In this document: positions 42,901 through 48,840 of the stretch, one piece after another
Layout of the letters: each line of letters starts with the position of its first letter
Position numbering within the stretch: the stretch's first letter is position 1
DNA from: Rhynochetos jubatus
Lineage: Eukaryota > Chordata > Aves > Eurypygiformes > Rhynochetidae
Assembly: GCA_027574665.1 (NCBI GenBank)
Contig: CM050651.1
Span: 9,239,501 to 9,303,500, forward strand
Direction of reading: 5' to 3'
Length of the DNA stretch: 64,000 nucleotides
The notes under the pieces: model-generated
Database searches by the model: none
What the model was told of the DNA's origin: nothing
What the model saw: the letters and a program-made list of their open reading frames with translations, nothing else
Made by a program: the position numbers and the translations under genes

Positions 42901-45900
42901 ATCCATTTTTCTCGGTACTGAGAAGATACCAGTGATGTTCAGCCAGTGTTCATTCCTCAGGGGTCGGTACTGGGACCGGTGCTGTTTCACATCTTTGTCA
43001 GCCACATGGACGGTGGGATCGAGTGCCCCTCAGCAAGTTTGCTGATGACACCAGGCTGTGTGGTGCGGTCGACACGCTGGAGGGAAGGGATGCCATCCCG
43101 AGGGACCTGGACAGGCTGGAGAGGTGGGCCTGGGCCAACCTCATGGAGTCCAACACGGCCAAGGGCAAGGTCCTGCATCTGGGTCGGGGCAATCCCAGCA
43201 CAAGTACAGGCTGAGCGGAGAATGGATCGAGGGCAGCCCTGAGGGGAAGGACTTGGGGGTACTGGGGGGTGAAAAGCTGGACATGAGCCGGCCGTGTGCG
43301 CTGGCAGCCCAGAAAGCCAACCATATCCTGGGCTGTATCAGGAGAAGCGTGGCCAGCAGGGCGAGGGAGAGGATTCTCCCCCTCTATTCTCGTGAGACCC
43401 CACCTGCAGTGCTGCATCCAGCTCTGGGGGCCCCAACATCAGAAGGATATTGACCAGTTGCAGCAAGTCCAGAGGAGGCCATGAAGATGTTCCGAGGGCT
43501 GGAGCCCCTCTGCTATGGGGACAGGCTGGGAGAGTTGGGGTTGTTCAGCCTGGAGGAGAGAAGGCTCTGGGGAGACCTTATTGCACCTTCCAGTACCTGA
43601 AGGGGCTGACAAGGAAGCTGGGGGGGGACTTTTTACAAGGGTCTGTAGTGACAGGACAAGGGGTAACACGTTTAAATTGAAACCAGGAAGATTTAGATTA
43701 GATATCAGGAAGAAGTTCTTCCTGGAGAGGGTGGGGAGGCACTGGGACAGGTTGCCCAGAGAAGCTGTGGATGCCCCATCCCTGGCAGTGTCCAAGGCCA
43801 GGCTGGATGAGGCTTGGAGCAACCTGGTCTAGTGGAGGGTGTCCCTGCCCATGGCAGGGGGTTGGAACTAGATGGTCTTTACGGTCCCTTCCAAGCCAAA
43901 ACATTCTATGATTCTATATTATAATCCTGGCGAGATGCACTTCATTTCCAGCCCACTTCCAGTATTCCAAACTCTATCCGATTTTCACAACAAATATTCC
44001 ATTCATAAAAAGCCAAATACTCGTAAGCTGGTGCTTCAAGTCTTTATAAATACATCTCAATTGCATCAGATAGGTAAACTAGTTTTAACCTCAGCCTGAC
44101 AGATAAACACTCAACACCGAGAACAAACCTCTGCTTGAACAAAATTAAAAATTTACAGAAAGCATGCGTATATGAAAGAGTTGGCAGAAGAAGAAAAGAG
44201 AAGCCTGGTCAACAGGTTCTCGGTCACCAGAGTAGAGTTGCTTGGCAGAGACAGCTGCAGCCTAGGGAGCAATAACCCACCTGCAAAAGATCTGTCCTGT
44301 ACCTATAGCTGAGGATGAAGGCAACAGGTATTTTATCCAGTGCCCGAGAGCATTAGGGTAATATGGGTCATGAGCTGTGTAAGAAAAGCAGAAAGAATAA
44401 GAAGTGTCCATTTATCACATCTTTTGTAACACTCCCTCTTCCAGCCACACCCTGTACAAACAGCTGAATAGAAGCAGTATCCAAAGGTGGGAAAACTCCC
44501 AGCATTTCATGTTATTGAGAAGAAACACTTCTATACAGTTATGGAGTGTGTAGGGAAATAACGGATACTACCAATCCCCTTACTATTACTAGAATTCACA
44601 GAGGGAATAAAGCGGGAGTTAAAATTTGTCAGACATACTCCTCAGGTCTTCACAGAAACCAAGTGCTTACTGAATATACGTTAATTGATGTTAGTAGAGG
44701 TTAACTACCATTCTGAGGACACTCAGCTCCCAACTTGTGTAGCAATTACAAGACATCCGAGTCACAATTACACCCAAATGACATACTAAACAACAGGAGG
44801 TAAATCCCCCTAGCCTCAATAAAGGAACATAGATAATACACCTAGATGCTCCACATCTCCTGTAACGGAGCCATATGCACTGAGGTTCCTTAGAGGAAAG
44901 GAAAGAAATGGCATTTCTGTATCCTACCCACTCCAACACTTGCTTTCAAGGTGTCTCCAGCAACAGCTGCTACAAATTCAGAGCTTTAGGTAATGAAATT
45001 AGACAGGCATCTCACAAACAGGAACACAAGTCCACTGGATTTTCCTCCTAAGGTACCGTGACACTGTCCGCACCCAGACACATCTTCGGTACATTTCTCA
45101 AAACAAAAACCTGCCAACTTTGGCATCTTTCTCCAAACACTCCACCTAGGTCCAAAGACTTCAAATCCATCCCAGCACAGCTTAGGAAGCTCAGCTATTC
45201 TTTAATCAACAAGCAAGAGAAGGAAAAGTTGTTCTCAAAAACACATGTACACAAAAAGTAAGCAAAGTGACAGCACCCGCACAGCAGTTCCGCCACCTGA
45301 CATGTTGCATTGGCTTCATACCTTATACCCGATTAGCAGCCCCTTTTGAAAGAGAAGAACTAAGATTCAGGCCTATTTTCTTCTCCCTCCACTAGTGCTT
45401 GAAGTAACAATAGCGGTAATCTGTAAACAAACTAAACTACTGCTTTAATTATACTAATCTTGCTGCTACCTCCAGTGGGAACAGCTGAACTAAAAACAGA
45501 GCACAGAAGAGTCACACCTAGTTAAACTAGCGTGTGGACAGCCTTAGTTAAACATAATTTGCACTCCAGTGGCTTACATTAGTAAATAACATGTTTACTT
45601 AAAAATTAATTAAATTATAATTAAAGTACATTCAAGGGAACTGCAAGATATAAGATAAAAATCTTACAATACCCTACCTGATGAGATTTATTTTATCTGA
45701 CAGAGAAATAGAAACAACTAGAGAAGCACTGACAGTAAAAAAGAAACACAACCCACAACAATCAACCAACCATCTTTCTGAGAGAAGTGAGAAAAACCAG
45801 AAGAAAAATGTTATTTGAGTGGTTTAGACAAGTACCACTGTCCAAAAGGAGTGAAATGCAAATATCATTTGCAACAGAAATCTACTAATTCAGTGTCCAA

Positions 45901-48300
45901 AATAGCAGAAGTAATCTATTTTTCTTTATATATATTTTAGTACTACAGGACATAAGTTTTAATAGACAAGAAATGAAATCCTGCTATGGCAACCAGCATA
46001 CAGTACTCCTTGCATCACTCAACTGCTGGACTAGGACTGCCTAACTGAACTTTGGATGATTTTTCATTTAATTCTAATTTTTTAAAAATATATTGTTGAA
46101 CCTTCTCTCCCAGACTTGTTCAGGGAAGAGGGTTGTTCTCCTGCTTATGCTGCCAGCTTTTCATGATGCAGAGGCAAAATAAAAGAACAAAACAAAACCA
46201 AACCCCAAACAACAGAACCTAAAGGCTCATAACAGTAGATATAAATAAGAAATTCCCTTATGCACACTCCCTTATTTAAAAAAAGAGTCATACATTTTTG
46301 GGGCTGGTCTCAATGACTTTTTCCCCTGTCCCCTCTCTTCTTTTAATTTAAACTACAGCATTGTACCTCTGAAACTGAGTCTCCTACACCTTATACATGA
46401 TTTTTTTCTAGAAATATTTCCTCCAAATTTCTCTTCTGACACATCACCACAATTTGGAGCAAAGGGGAAATCTGCCATAACTCAAACTAAAAATCGGCCT
46501 TGTGTCTACATATACCATCATCCTTAAGTGAACTACATATGTGTCTTCATTAGCGTCTATCCCAGCCAGCAGCCAAAGACTCTGGCGCAGCATCAAGTGC
46601 TCTAAGAAGTCCCACAAGAAGATCAGAAGTTACTAGGAGAAGGTAGCGTATCTCAGCACCACCGTGAGCACAGGGTAACTGTGCACGCTGCTAGCAAAGA
46701 GCGGTAAACTCTTGCCTATTTCCCACAGGATAAAGTTATGCAAAAGGGTAATTACCAAAGAGCAGCTGATGCACATGTCACATGCCTAAGTTTTTTTAAC
46801 AGCGTGCCCAAAAGGGATGAGTTACTTCAGCGTGCCACACACAAGGAGGACAACTCTCCATACGGAAGTCCTGAACGTACATATACCTTCACCCCATCAA
46901 CCCAGAACGATTAGCCATGACCAAGATCTACTCAGGCACTACCCTACTGACAAACACCGTCACACTGTGCACATTCAGGCCATGATCCTAGGCGAACATC
47001 CACGAGCATCCATTTAGAACCCACTGCTTAATCGGACCTTAAATACTGTTTCAAAACTGTTCAAATAACCTATTAACATACTTTTACAAACAAGAGGACG
47101 ACTACCTCCTACGCTCCAGTTTTTCTTCTCTGTTGCCAAAATTTCTGGCCTGATTGTTTATCTGATCATAGCATTTTGCACATAAAAACTGAGGAAAAAT
47201 AACCTGCACAGCTACAATTAAAAAAAAAGCCAGAAAAATAGAATTATCTAATTAAATTACACAACAGAGCAACTCCCATGGCAACGATCATGGTCTTTTT
47301 CATATTAAACCTGACAAAGCTACACACAGAGATACATCTGTGACAGTAAATGACCAACTTTGGAAGTTCTCACAAAGTTTAGTGAAGGTTGCTGTAGAGA
47401 TGTGTCTCAAGATGGGAAACAAACCCAGATGTGGATTATGACTGGGATATTGGTTATATGCTCATATTTAACATACATCTCCACGATATTAGCACGTTAG
47501 AGCACGTTACACTGATAAGTTAGGTCAGATCTTTCACTGACAGTGTGAAGCAGAAGCACGTTATCATCACAGCTTCAGACACATGGAAGAGCAGGTACGT
47601 TTTGTGTTAATCAGTGCGTGTGTTAAACCCCCTGAGGGCCGCAGAGGCTGGCAGAGAGTCTTTCACCGGCCAGGTAAAGGAAGAGCGAAACTTTCCTCGC
47701 AGGCCGAGGAAAACTGGAAGCGCCTGAACTCCTGTCTGACTTCACACCCTTTCTGCGCGGCGTTAACCTACAGGAGGCATACGTAAAGGGGAAAACAGGA
47801 ACCCGCGGAACCGTAGGAGCTTCCTCCCGCACCGCTTCCACGGAAGGCAGGCGGAGAAGGGGAGCTCGTCGGTACCGGGAACGCAACGCCCAGCACCGAG
47901 GATCGCCTCCGCCTGAGCACCGGCCCCCAGCCCGGCACTGCGAAGCCCCAGCGCGCTGTTGGCCCAGGCTCCTCCCGGGGCGGGGGCGGCTGGCGCCCCT
48001 CGGAGCCGCCCGGCACGCGAGCGGCTTTTCCCCCGCGGAAGCCGCCGACGGCGTGGCCTGACAGGCCCAGGAACAGCGGCGGGGCCGACCCCTCACCCCC
48101 TCCCGGCGGCCCCGCACCTGGCCCAGCCCGGTGGGACCGGGAGCACGCCCTCGCTCCACCCGCCGCGGAAAAACTCCGCCCCCTCCCGGCGCCCCCCGCA
48201 CTTACGCCATGGCCCTCCGCGGTGGCTTCACCACGGACCCGGAAGCGGCGACGGCGGCGACGGCGGCGACGGCGGCCGGGGCCCTCCCGCACCTCACGGC
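657..48300 (-). CDS. BLTP1: BLTP1 (KIAA1109), bridge-like lipid transfer protein 1, N-terminal 930 residues; gene continues off the left edge
   Basis: The conceptual protein from 21 coding exons (start codon 40508-40506, last coding base in the window 657) matches the N-terminus of vertebrate BLTP1/KIAA1109 as I recall it, starting [21 protein letters not shown] hydrophobic helix at about residues 27-46 is the expected membrane anchor. From about residue 50 the protein is rich in alternating hydrophobic beta-strand sequence, as expected for the chorein-like/RBG groove. An acidic loop lies near residues 305-318 and a Ser/Thr-rich segment near 760-775. Known of the family: tube-like proteins at ER contact sites that move phospholipids, linked to endocytosis, PE supply for GPI-anchor synthesis and, in people, Alkuraya-Kucinskas syndrome. 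Coding lengths sum to 2,790 (930 codons) with consistent phase at each junction, no stop and no frameshift. The family is about 5,000 residues, so about four fifths lie beyond position 1. The upper limit 48,300 is approximate because the transcription start is not visible. Confidence 0.97.
834..4055 (-). other. BLTP1: BLTP1 intron 21
   Basis: AT-rich unique-looking sequence of about 3.2 kb. Small open frames at 1877-2206 and 3097-3321 have no splice context and no family resemblance. No mobile element is recognised. Confidence 0.85.
4056..4193 (-). CDS. BLTP1: BLTP1 exon 21, residues 826-871
   Basis: There are 138 bases with acceptor ATTGTAG and a weak donor, GTAGCA. The product starts [20 protein letters not shown], then [20 protein letters not shown]. 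Phase 0 at both ends, so skipping would keep the frame. Confidence 0.94.
4194..4776 (-). other. BLTP1: BLTP1 intron 20
   Basis: A 583-bp intron between exons 20 and 21 with nothing recognisable inside. Confidence 0.9.
4777..5004 (-). CDS. BLTP1: BLTP1 exon 20, residues 750-825
   Basis: This is the longest coding exon here (228 bases), with acceptor CTTTTCCTAG and donor GTAAGG. It starts [20 protein letters not shown], passes through a Ser-rich run ([11 protein letters not shown]) and a charged NDKKENE segment, and ends with the conserved [20 protein letters not shown]. Phase 0 at both ends. Confidence 0.96.
5649..5667. repeat. Homopolymer A tract
   Basis: Nineteen A residues in BLTP1 intron 19. 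Comparable A runs occur at 22297-22312, 35436-35453 and 37490-37505; none has a recognisable retroposed sequence attached. Confidence 0.9.
7302..7345. repeat. (AAAC)n-rich low-complexity tract
   Basis: A run of AAAC/CAAA units lies in BLTP1 intron 19, within an A/C-rich stretch that starts near 7250. Confidence 0.8.
8062..8270 (-). CDS. BLTP1: BLTP1 exon 19, residues 680-749
   Basis: There are 209 bases with acceptor GCTCCAAAG and donor GTAAGC. The product includes [20 protein letters not shown], a Ser/Thr/Pro-rich linker (about residues 700-715), and [20 protein letters not shown] followed by [12 protein letters not shown]. The linker looks disordered and the later part returns to groove strands. 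Confidence 0.96.
8271..10288 (-). other. BLTP1: BLTP1 intron 18
   Basis: About 2 kb of AT-rich sequence with no repeat family or gene recognised. Confidence 0.85.
10289..10395 (-). CDS. BLTP1: BLTP1 exon 18, residues 644-680
   Basis: There are 107 bases with acceptor CTTTTTGAAAG, a purine-broken but usable site, and donor GTAAGT. The product is [20 protein letters not shown] followed by [15 protein letters not shown]. Phase 2 in, phase 1 out. Confidence 0.95.
10529..10707 (-). CDS. BLTP1: BLTP1 exon 17, residues 585-644
   Basis: There are 179 bases with acceptor TTGTTATTAG and donor GTGAGT. The product starts [20 protein letters not shown], then [11 protein letters not shown], then a variable linker ending [10 protein letters not shown]. 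It is only 133 bp from exon 18. Confidence 0.95.
10708..11751 (-). other. BLTP1: BLTP1 intron 16
   Basis: About 1 kb holding the TA/TG/CA-rich tract at 11,398-11,550 and an A-rich tract near 11,060-11,090. Nothing else is seen. Confidence 0.85.
11398..11550. repeat. TA/TG/CA-rich simple-sequence tract
   Basis: Irregular (TA)n, (CA)n, (TG)n and TATGTATG runs lie in BLTP1 intron 16, including TGTATGTATG and ATATATATGTATATATAAAT. They read as low-complexity microsatellite sequence. Confidence 0.85.
11752..11849 (-). CDS. BLTP1: BLTP1 exon 16, residues 552-584
   Basis: There are 98 bases with acceptor TTCTCCCAG and donor GTAAGC. The product is [20 protein letters not shown] followed by [13 protein letters not shown]. 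Phase 1 in, phase 0 out. Confidence 0.95.
11850..13452 (-). other. BLTP1: BLTP1 intron 15
   Basis: 1.6 kb, one third of it the antisense solo LTR at 12,406-12,922. The remainder is unremarkable. Confidence 0.85.
12406..12922 (+). mobile_element. Solo LTR of an avian endogenous retrovirus
   Basis: A TG...CA-bounded unit of about 517 bp resembles a common bird LTR as I recall it. It opens TGTTAAGGAATGTTTATACC and has the AGAAGCTGGGAGGGGGGACA block, a GGGGGAGTTGGCCAGGAGGG block, a TATTATTATCATTA-rich stretch, ATTAAA (12783-12788) and TTCTTATCTCAACCCACA. It ends with GGCTGTGTGGTACTTGGTTG and ...TAAATCGCAACA. No internal retroviral genes flank it and no clean target duplication is visible (GCTGT/AGTGT at the edges). 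It is antisense to BLTP1 in intron 15. The family name is not assigned. Confidence 0.8.
13453..13608 (-). CDS. BLTP1: BLTP1 exon 15, residues 500-552
   Basis: There are 156 bases with acceptor GGGTTTAG and donor GTGAGA. The product includes [40 protein letters not shown] and [11 protein letters not shown], near-identical to what I know of the mammalian protein. Confidence 0.97.
13609..14709 (-). other. BLTP1: BLTP1 intron 14
   Basis: 1.1 kb of unique-looking sequence with no feature recognised. Confidence 0.85.
14710..14827 (-). CDS. BLTP1: BLTP1 exon 14, residues 461-500
   Basis: There are 118 bases with acceptor TGTTCACAG and donor GTAACG. The product includes [20 protein letters not shown] and [17 protein letters not shown]. 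The Trp-rich block is conserved in the family. Phase 0 in, phase 1 out. Confidence 0.96.
14828..15720 (-). other. BLTP1: BLTP1 intron 13
   Basis: 0.9 kb with no feature recognised. Confidence 0.85.
15721..15812 (-). CDS. BLTP1: BLTP1 exon 13, residues 430-460
   Basis: There are 92 bases with acceptor GTCTGCTAG and donor GTAAGT. The product is [20 protein letters not shown] followed by [11 protein letters not shown], with Ser in place of the Thr I expect at one position. Confidence 0.95.
15813..16440 (-). other. BLTP1: BLTP1 intron 12
   Basis: 628 bp of AT-rich sequence with no feature recognised. Confidence 0.85.
16441..16519 (-). CDS. BLTP1: BLTP1 exon 12, residues 404-430
   Basis: There are 79 bases with acceptor GCAATACAG and donor GTGAGT. 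The product is [20 protein letters not shown] followed by MTVGEN. It reads straight on from exon 11 in phase 0. Confidence 0.96.
16520..17312 (-). other. BLTP1: BLTP1 intron 11
   Basis: 793 bp with no feature recognised. Confidence 0.85.
17313..17469 (-). CDS. BLTP1: BLTP1 exon 11, residues 351-403
   Basis: There are 157 bases with acceptor CCCACTAG and donor GTAAAT. The product begins [20 protein letters not shown] and includes [20 protein letters not shown], a typical groove beta-strand pattern. Phase 2 in, phase 0 out. Confidence 0.96.
17470..19925 (-). other. BLTP1: BLTP1 intron 10
   Basis: 2.5 kb. Its upstream end in gene orientation holds the CR1 endonuclease fragment at about 19,220-19,805. 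The rest is unremarkable. Confidence 0.85.
19220..19805 (+). mobile_element. CR1-like LINE fragment: 5' region and start of the ORF2 endonuclease, 3' end missing
   Basis: The plus strand reads CR1-like 5' sequence around 19290-19385 (GGCACCGGGCCTGCTGGTG..., ...GGGCTTTAAACTAGG). A broken frame follows with [47 protein letters not shown] and [13 protein letters not shown], the apurinic-endonuclease start of CR1 ORF2. At least two frame changes and an in-frame stop near 19688 show it is dead. It stops abruptly near 19,805 with no RT domain or CR1 tail. It sits 120 bp from exon 10, antisense to BLTP1. Confidence 0.85.
19926..20076 (-). CDS. BLTP1: BLTP1 exon 10, residues 301-351, with acidic loop
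   Basis: There are 151 bases with acceptor GTACTATAG and donor GTATTA. An Asp/Glu/Asn-rich loop (about residues 305-318, [16 protein letters not shown]) is followed by the conserved [20 protein letters not shown] and GPWADRQR. The acidic loop looks variable in the family; the flanks do not. Confidence 0.96.
20077..21290 (-). other. BLTP1: BLTP1 intron 9
   Basis: 1.2 kb. A 106-codon plus-strand open frame at 20590-20910 has low-complexity Lys/Ser-rich sequence and no splice context, so it is not called. Confidence 0.85.
21291..21370 (-). CDS. BLTP1: BLTP1 exon 9, residues 274-301
   Basis: There are 80 bases with acceptor CATTACAG and a weaker donor, GTACCT. The product is [20 protein letters not shown] followed by YYMDEP. 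Phase 2 in, phase 1 out. Confidence 0.95.
21371..26170 (-). other. BLTP1: BLTP1 intron 8
   Basis: 4.8 kb with poly-A and poly-T tracts and two stretches of more balanced composition (21,460-21,980 and 22,780-23,480). No gene or repeat family is recognised in them. Confidence 0.8.
24678..24696. repeat. Homopolymer T tract
   Basis: Nineteen T residues in BLTP1 intron 8, which on the sense strand is an A tract. No SINE body or processed copy is recognised next to it. Confidence 0.9.
26171..26364 (-). CDS. BLTP1: BLTP1 exon 8, residues 210-274
   Basis: There are 194 bases with acceptor TGATTTAG and donor GTAAGTTT. The product starts [20 protein letters not shown] and includes the [20 protein letters not shown] strand pair and [12 protein letters not shown]. 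This is one of the most strongly conserved parts of the N-terminal region. Confidence 0.97.
26365..27000 (-). other. BLTP1: BLTP1 intron 7
   Basis: 636 bp containing the (A)nG purine tract at 26,646-26,681. Confidence 0.85.
26646..26681. repeat. (A)nG purine tract
   Basis: Repeated A6-8 G units lie in BLTP1 intron 7, a low-complexity purine run about 280 bp upstream of exon 8 in gene orientation. Confidence 0.85.
27001..27082 (-). CDS. BLTP1: BLTP1 exon 7, residues 182-209
   Basis: There are 82 bases with acceptor CCCTGTAG and donor GTAAGTG. The product includes [20 protein letters not shown] and ends INVST-like (VIKVNVST). Phase 2 in, phase 0 out. Confidence 0.95.
27083..28226 (-). other. 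BLTP1: BLTP1 intron 6
   Basis: 1.1 kb. A relatively GC-rich segment at about 27,140-27,680 could be an old repeat, but no family is recognised. Confidence 0.8.
28227..28413 (-). CDS. BLTP1: BLTP1 exon 6, residues 120-182
   Basis: There are 187 bases with acceptor TTCTTTAG and donor GTAAAT. It encodes beta-strand sequence ([20 protein letters not shown]), then [10 protein letters not shown], then a charged, poorly conserved linker rich in Lys, Gln and Arg (about residues 160-180). Confidence 0.95.
28414..34047 (-). other. BLTP1: BLTP1 intron 5
   Basis: 5.6 kb of AT-rich sequence with (AAAC)-type runs near 28,738 and 30,960. No gene or mobile element is recognised. Confidence 0.8.
34048..34112 (-). 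CDS. BLTP1: BLTP1 exon 5, residues 98-120
   Basis: A short 65-base exon has acceptor CATTTAG and donor GTAGGT. The product [20 protein letters not shown] contains the well conserved FRWWKMYNP block. Phase 2 in, phase 1 out. Confidence 0.94.
34113..34827 (-). other. BLTP1: BLTP1 intron 4
   Basis: 715 bp with no firm feature. About 25 bases near 34,312-34,336 (ending TTAAACCACGACA) resemble the 3' terminus of the LTR type seen in intron 15 but are too short to call. Confidence 0.8.
34828..34906 (-). CDS. BLTP1: BLTP1 exon 4, residues 72-98
   Basis: There are 79 bases with acceptor TTCACATCAG. The donor is GTACAG, which departs from the usual GTAAGT, but phase supports it. The product includes [19 protein letters not shown], a conserved stretch of the first groove repeat. 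Reading through the donor would add only a few residues unlike the family. Confidence 0.94.
34907..36762 (-). other. BLTP1: BLTP1 intron 3
   Basis: 1.9 kb with an A18 tract at 35,436-35,453 and no other feature recognised. Confidence 0.8.
36763..36879 (-). CDS. BLTP1: BLTP1 exon 3: membrane anchor, residues 33-72
   Basis: There are 117 bases between a CAACAG acceptor and a GTAAGT donor. The product begins [19 protein letters not shown], which completes the transmembrane helix. It then runs into an amphipathic stretch ([19 protein letters not shown]) at the start of the lipid-transfer fold. Phase 1 at both ends. Confidence 0.96.
36880..40411 (-). other. BLTP1: BLTP1 intron 2
   Basis: 3.5 kb with an A16 tract at 37,490-37,505. 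Small open frames on both strands have no family resemblance. Confidence 0.8.
40412..40541 (-). CDS. BLTP1: BLTP1 exon 2: start codon and residues 1-33
   Basis: The acceptor is TTTCCCTTCAG before 40541 and the donor is GTAAGG after 40412. The first 33 bases are 5' UTR and contain the stop of an upstream ORF (TAG, 40513-40511). The BLTP1 ATG is at 40508-40506 in a strong context (G at -3, G at +4). The 97 coding bases give the cytosolic N-terminus and the first part of the hydrophobic anchor, ending in ...VVWLLV plus one base of the next codon. Confidence 0.95.
40542..48205 (-). other. BLTP1: BLTP1 intron 1
   Basis: The longest intron in the window (about 7.7 kb) separates the UTR exon from the start-codon exon. 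It contains the CR1 3' end at 42,930-43,917. Its first few hundred bases in gene orientation are still within the CpG island. The rest is AT-rich with nothing recognised. Confidence 0.75.
42930..43917 (+). mobile_element. CR1 LINE, 5'-truncated, reverse-transcriptase C-terminal part and 3' end
   Basis: The element encodes, across several frames broken by small indels, the C-terminal part of CR1 ORF2. It has [14 protein letters not shown], then [20 protein letters not shown] at about 43037-43100 with the FADD form of the catalytic box. Next come [31 protein letters not shown] and WGPQH.KDI. The last frame is intact to its stop at 43832 ([26 protein letters not shown]). It ends ...ACATTCTATGATTCTAT, the normal CR1 3' tail. 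It lies in BLTP1 intron 1, antisense to the gene. The frame breaks make it inactive. Confidence 0.95.
48206..48210 (-). promoter_or_regulatory. Upstream ORF start in BLTP1 exon 1 (continues in exon 2 to 40511)
   Basis: GCCATGGC at the end of exon 1 has a near-ideal initiation context (G at -3, G at +4). After splicing to 40541, the frame reads [11 protein letters not shown] then TAG at 40513-40511. The BLTP1 ATG follows two bases later in a different frame. The uORF exists only if exon 1 is spliced at this donor. A role in damping translation is inference. Confidence 0.6.
48245..48277. repeat. GC-rich 9-bp tandem repeat (GGCGGCGAC)n
   Basis: About 3.6 copies of GGCGGCGAC lie on the plus strand (GTCGCCGCC on the BLTP1 sense strand), roughly 35 bases upstream of the exon 1 ATG. 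It lies in the 5' UTR or core promoter of BLTP1. Confidence 0.85.
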
Positions 48301-48840
48301 GAACGCCGGGCCGCCCCGCCCACAGCGCCGCCGGGCCAGGGCGCCGCCGGAGCCAACCGCGAGGCGCCGCCGGCCCGCGGGGCCAATGGCAAGGGCGGTG
48401 GCTCCACGAGGGGGCGGGAAGAAAGGGGGCGCGCCGCCAATCGCAAGAGGTCGTGCCGGCCGTGTGTGTACAGGGAGGGTGGCGGGAGTCTCTCCCGCCC
48501 CTTCCTGGTGGGTGGGGTGGGGCGTGTGCGCCGCGCATGCGCGGGCCTATCGCAGCCGGTGGGGCCCGGCTGGCGGCTGCGCCCGGTGGCTGTGGTGGCG
48601 CGGGATTGCCCGCAGGTATTTCCAGCTGATGTACACCCCTCCTAACTTTTAAGTTTCTTCGACGGATTCTGGCCCAAACGCAGTTGGCCGCGGTCGTCAC
48701 AGCCGCGTGTGAAGCGTCCCGCGTGGAGAAACGCTGCCCCGGACCCCCCCCCACCTTCGGCCTCCCGTCAGCGGGTCCCGGCCGTAGGGCTGCGGGACCG
48801 CGCGCCTGACAGTCCACAGCACAAGCGGCTTTCCCGCTTG

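Larger units (their letters stand above)
48206..48300 (-). other. BLTP1: BLTP1 exon 1 (5' UTR, upper boundary approximate)
   Basis: A consensus donor (GTAAGTGC on the minus strand) at 48205-48198 lies inside the CpG island and is the best candidate for the 3' end of a non-coding first exon. The exon ends ...GCCATGGC. Its ATG (48210-48208) opens a short upstream ORF that continues into exon 2. The 5' end cannot be placed from sequence; 48,300 is a guess. A 9-bp GC-rich tandem repeat (48245-48277) would fall in the UTR if transcription starts upstream of it. Confidence 0.6.
47620..48840. promoter_or_regulatory. CpG island with BLTP1 promoter
   Basis: A GC- and CpG-rich block stands out sharply from the AT-rich flanks and surrounds the exon 1 donor. 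Visible elements: CCAAT at 48383-48387 and 48437-48441, GC box GGGCGG at 48393-48398, E2F-like GGCGGGAA at 48413-48420, an inverted repeat GGCGGGAG-TCT-CTCCCGCC at about 48481-48499, and the palindrome CGCGCATGCGCG at 48532-48543 that fits NRF1. No TATA box is seen, consistent with a housekeeping promoter. Long open frames on both strands here are compositional. Confidence 0.85.
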
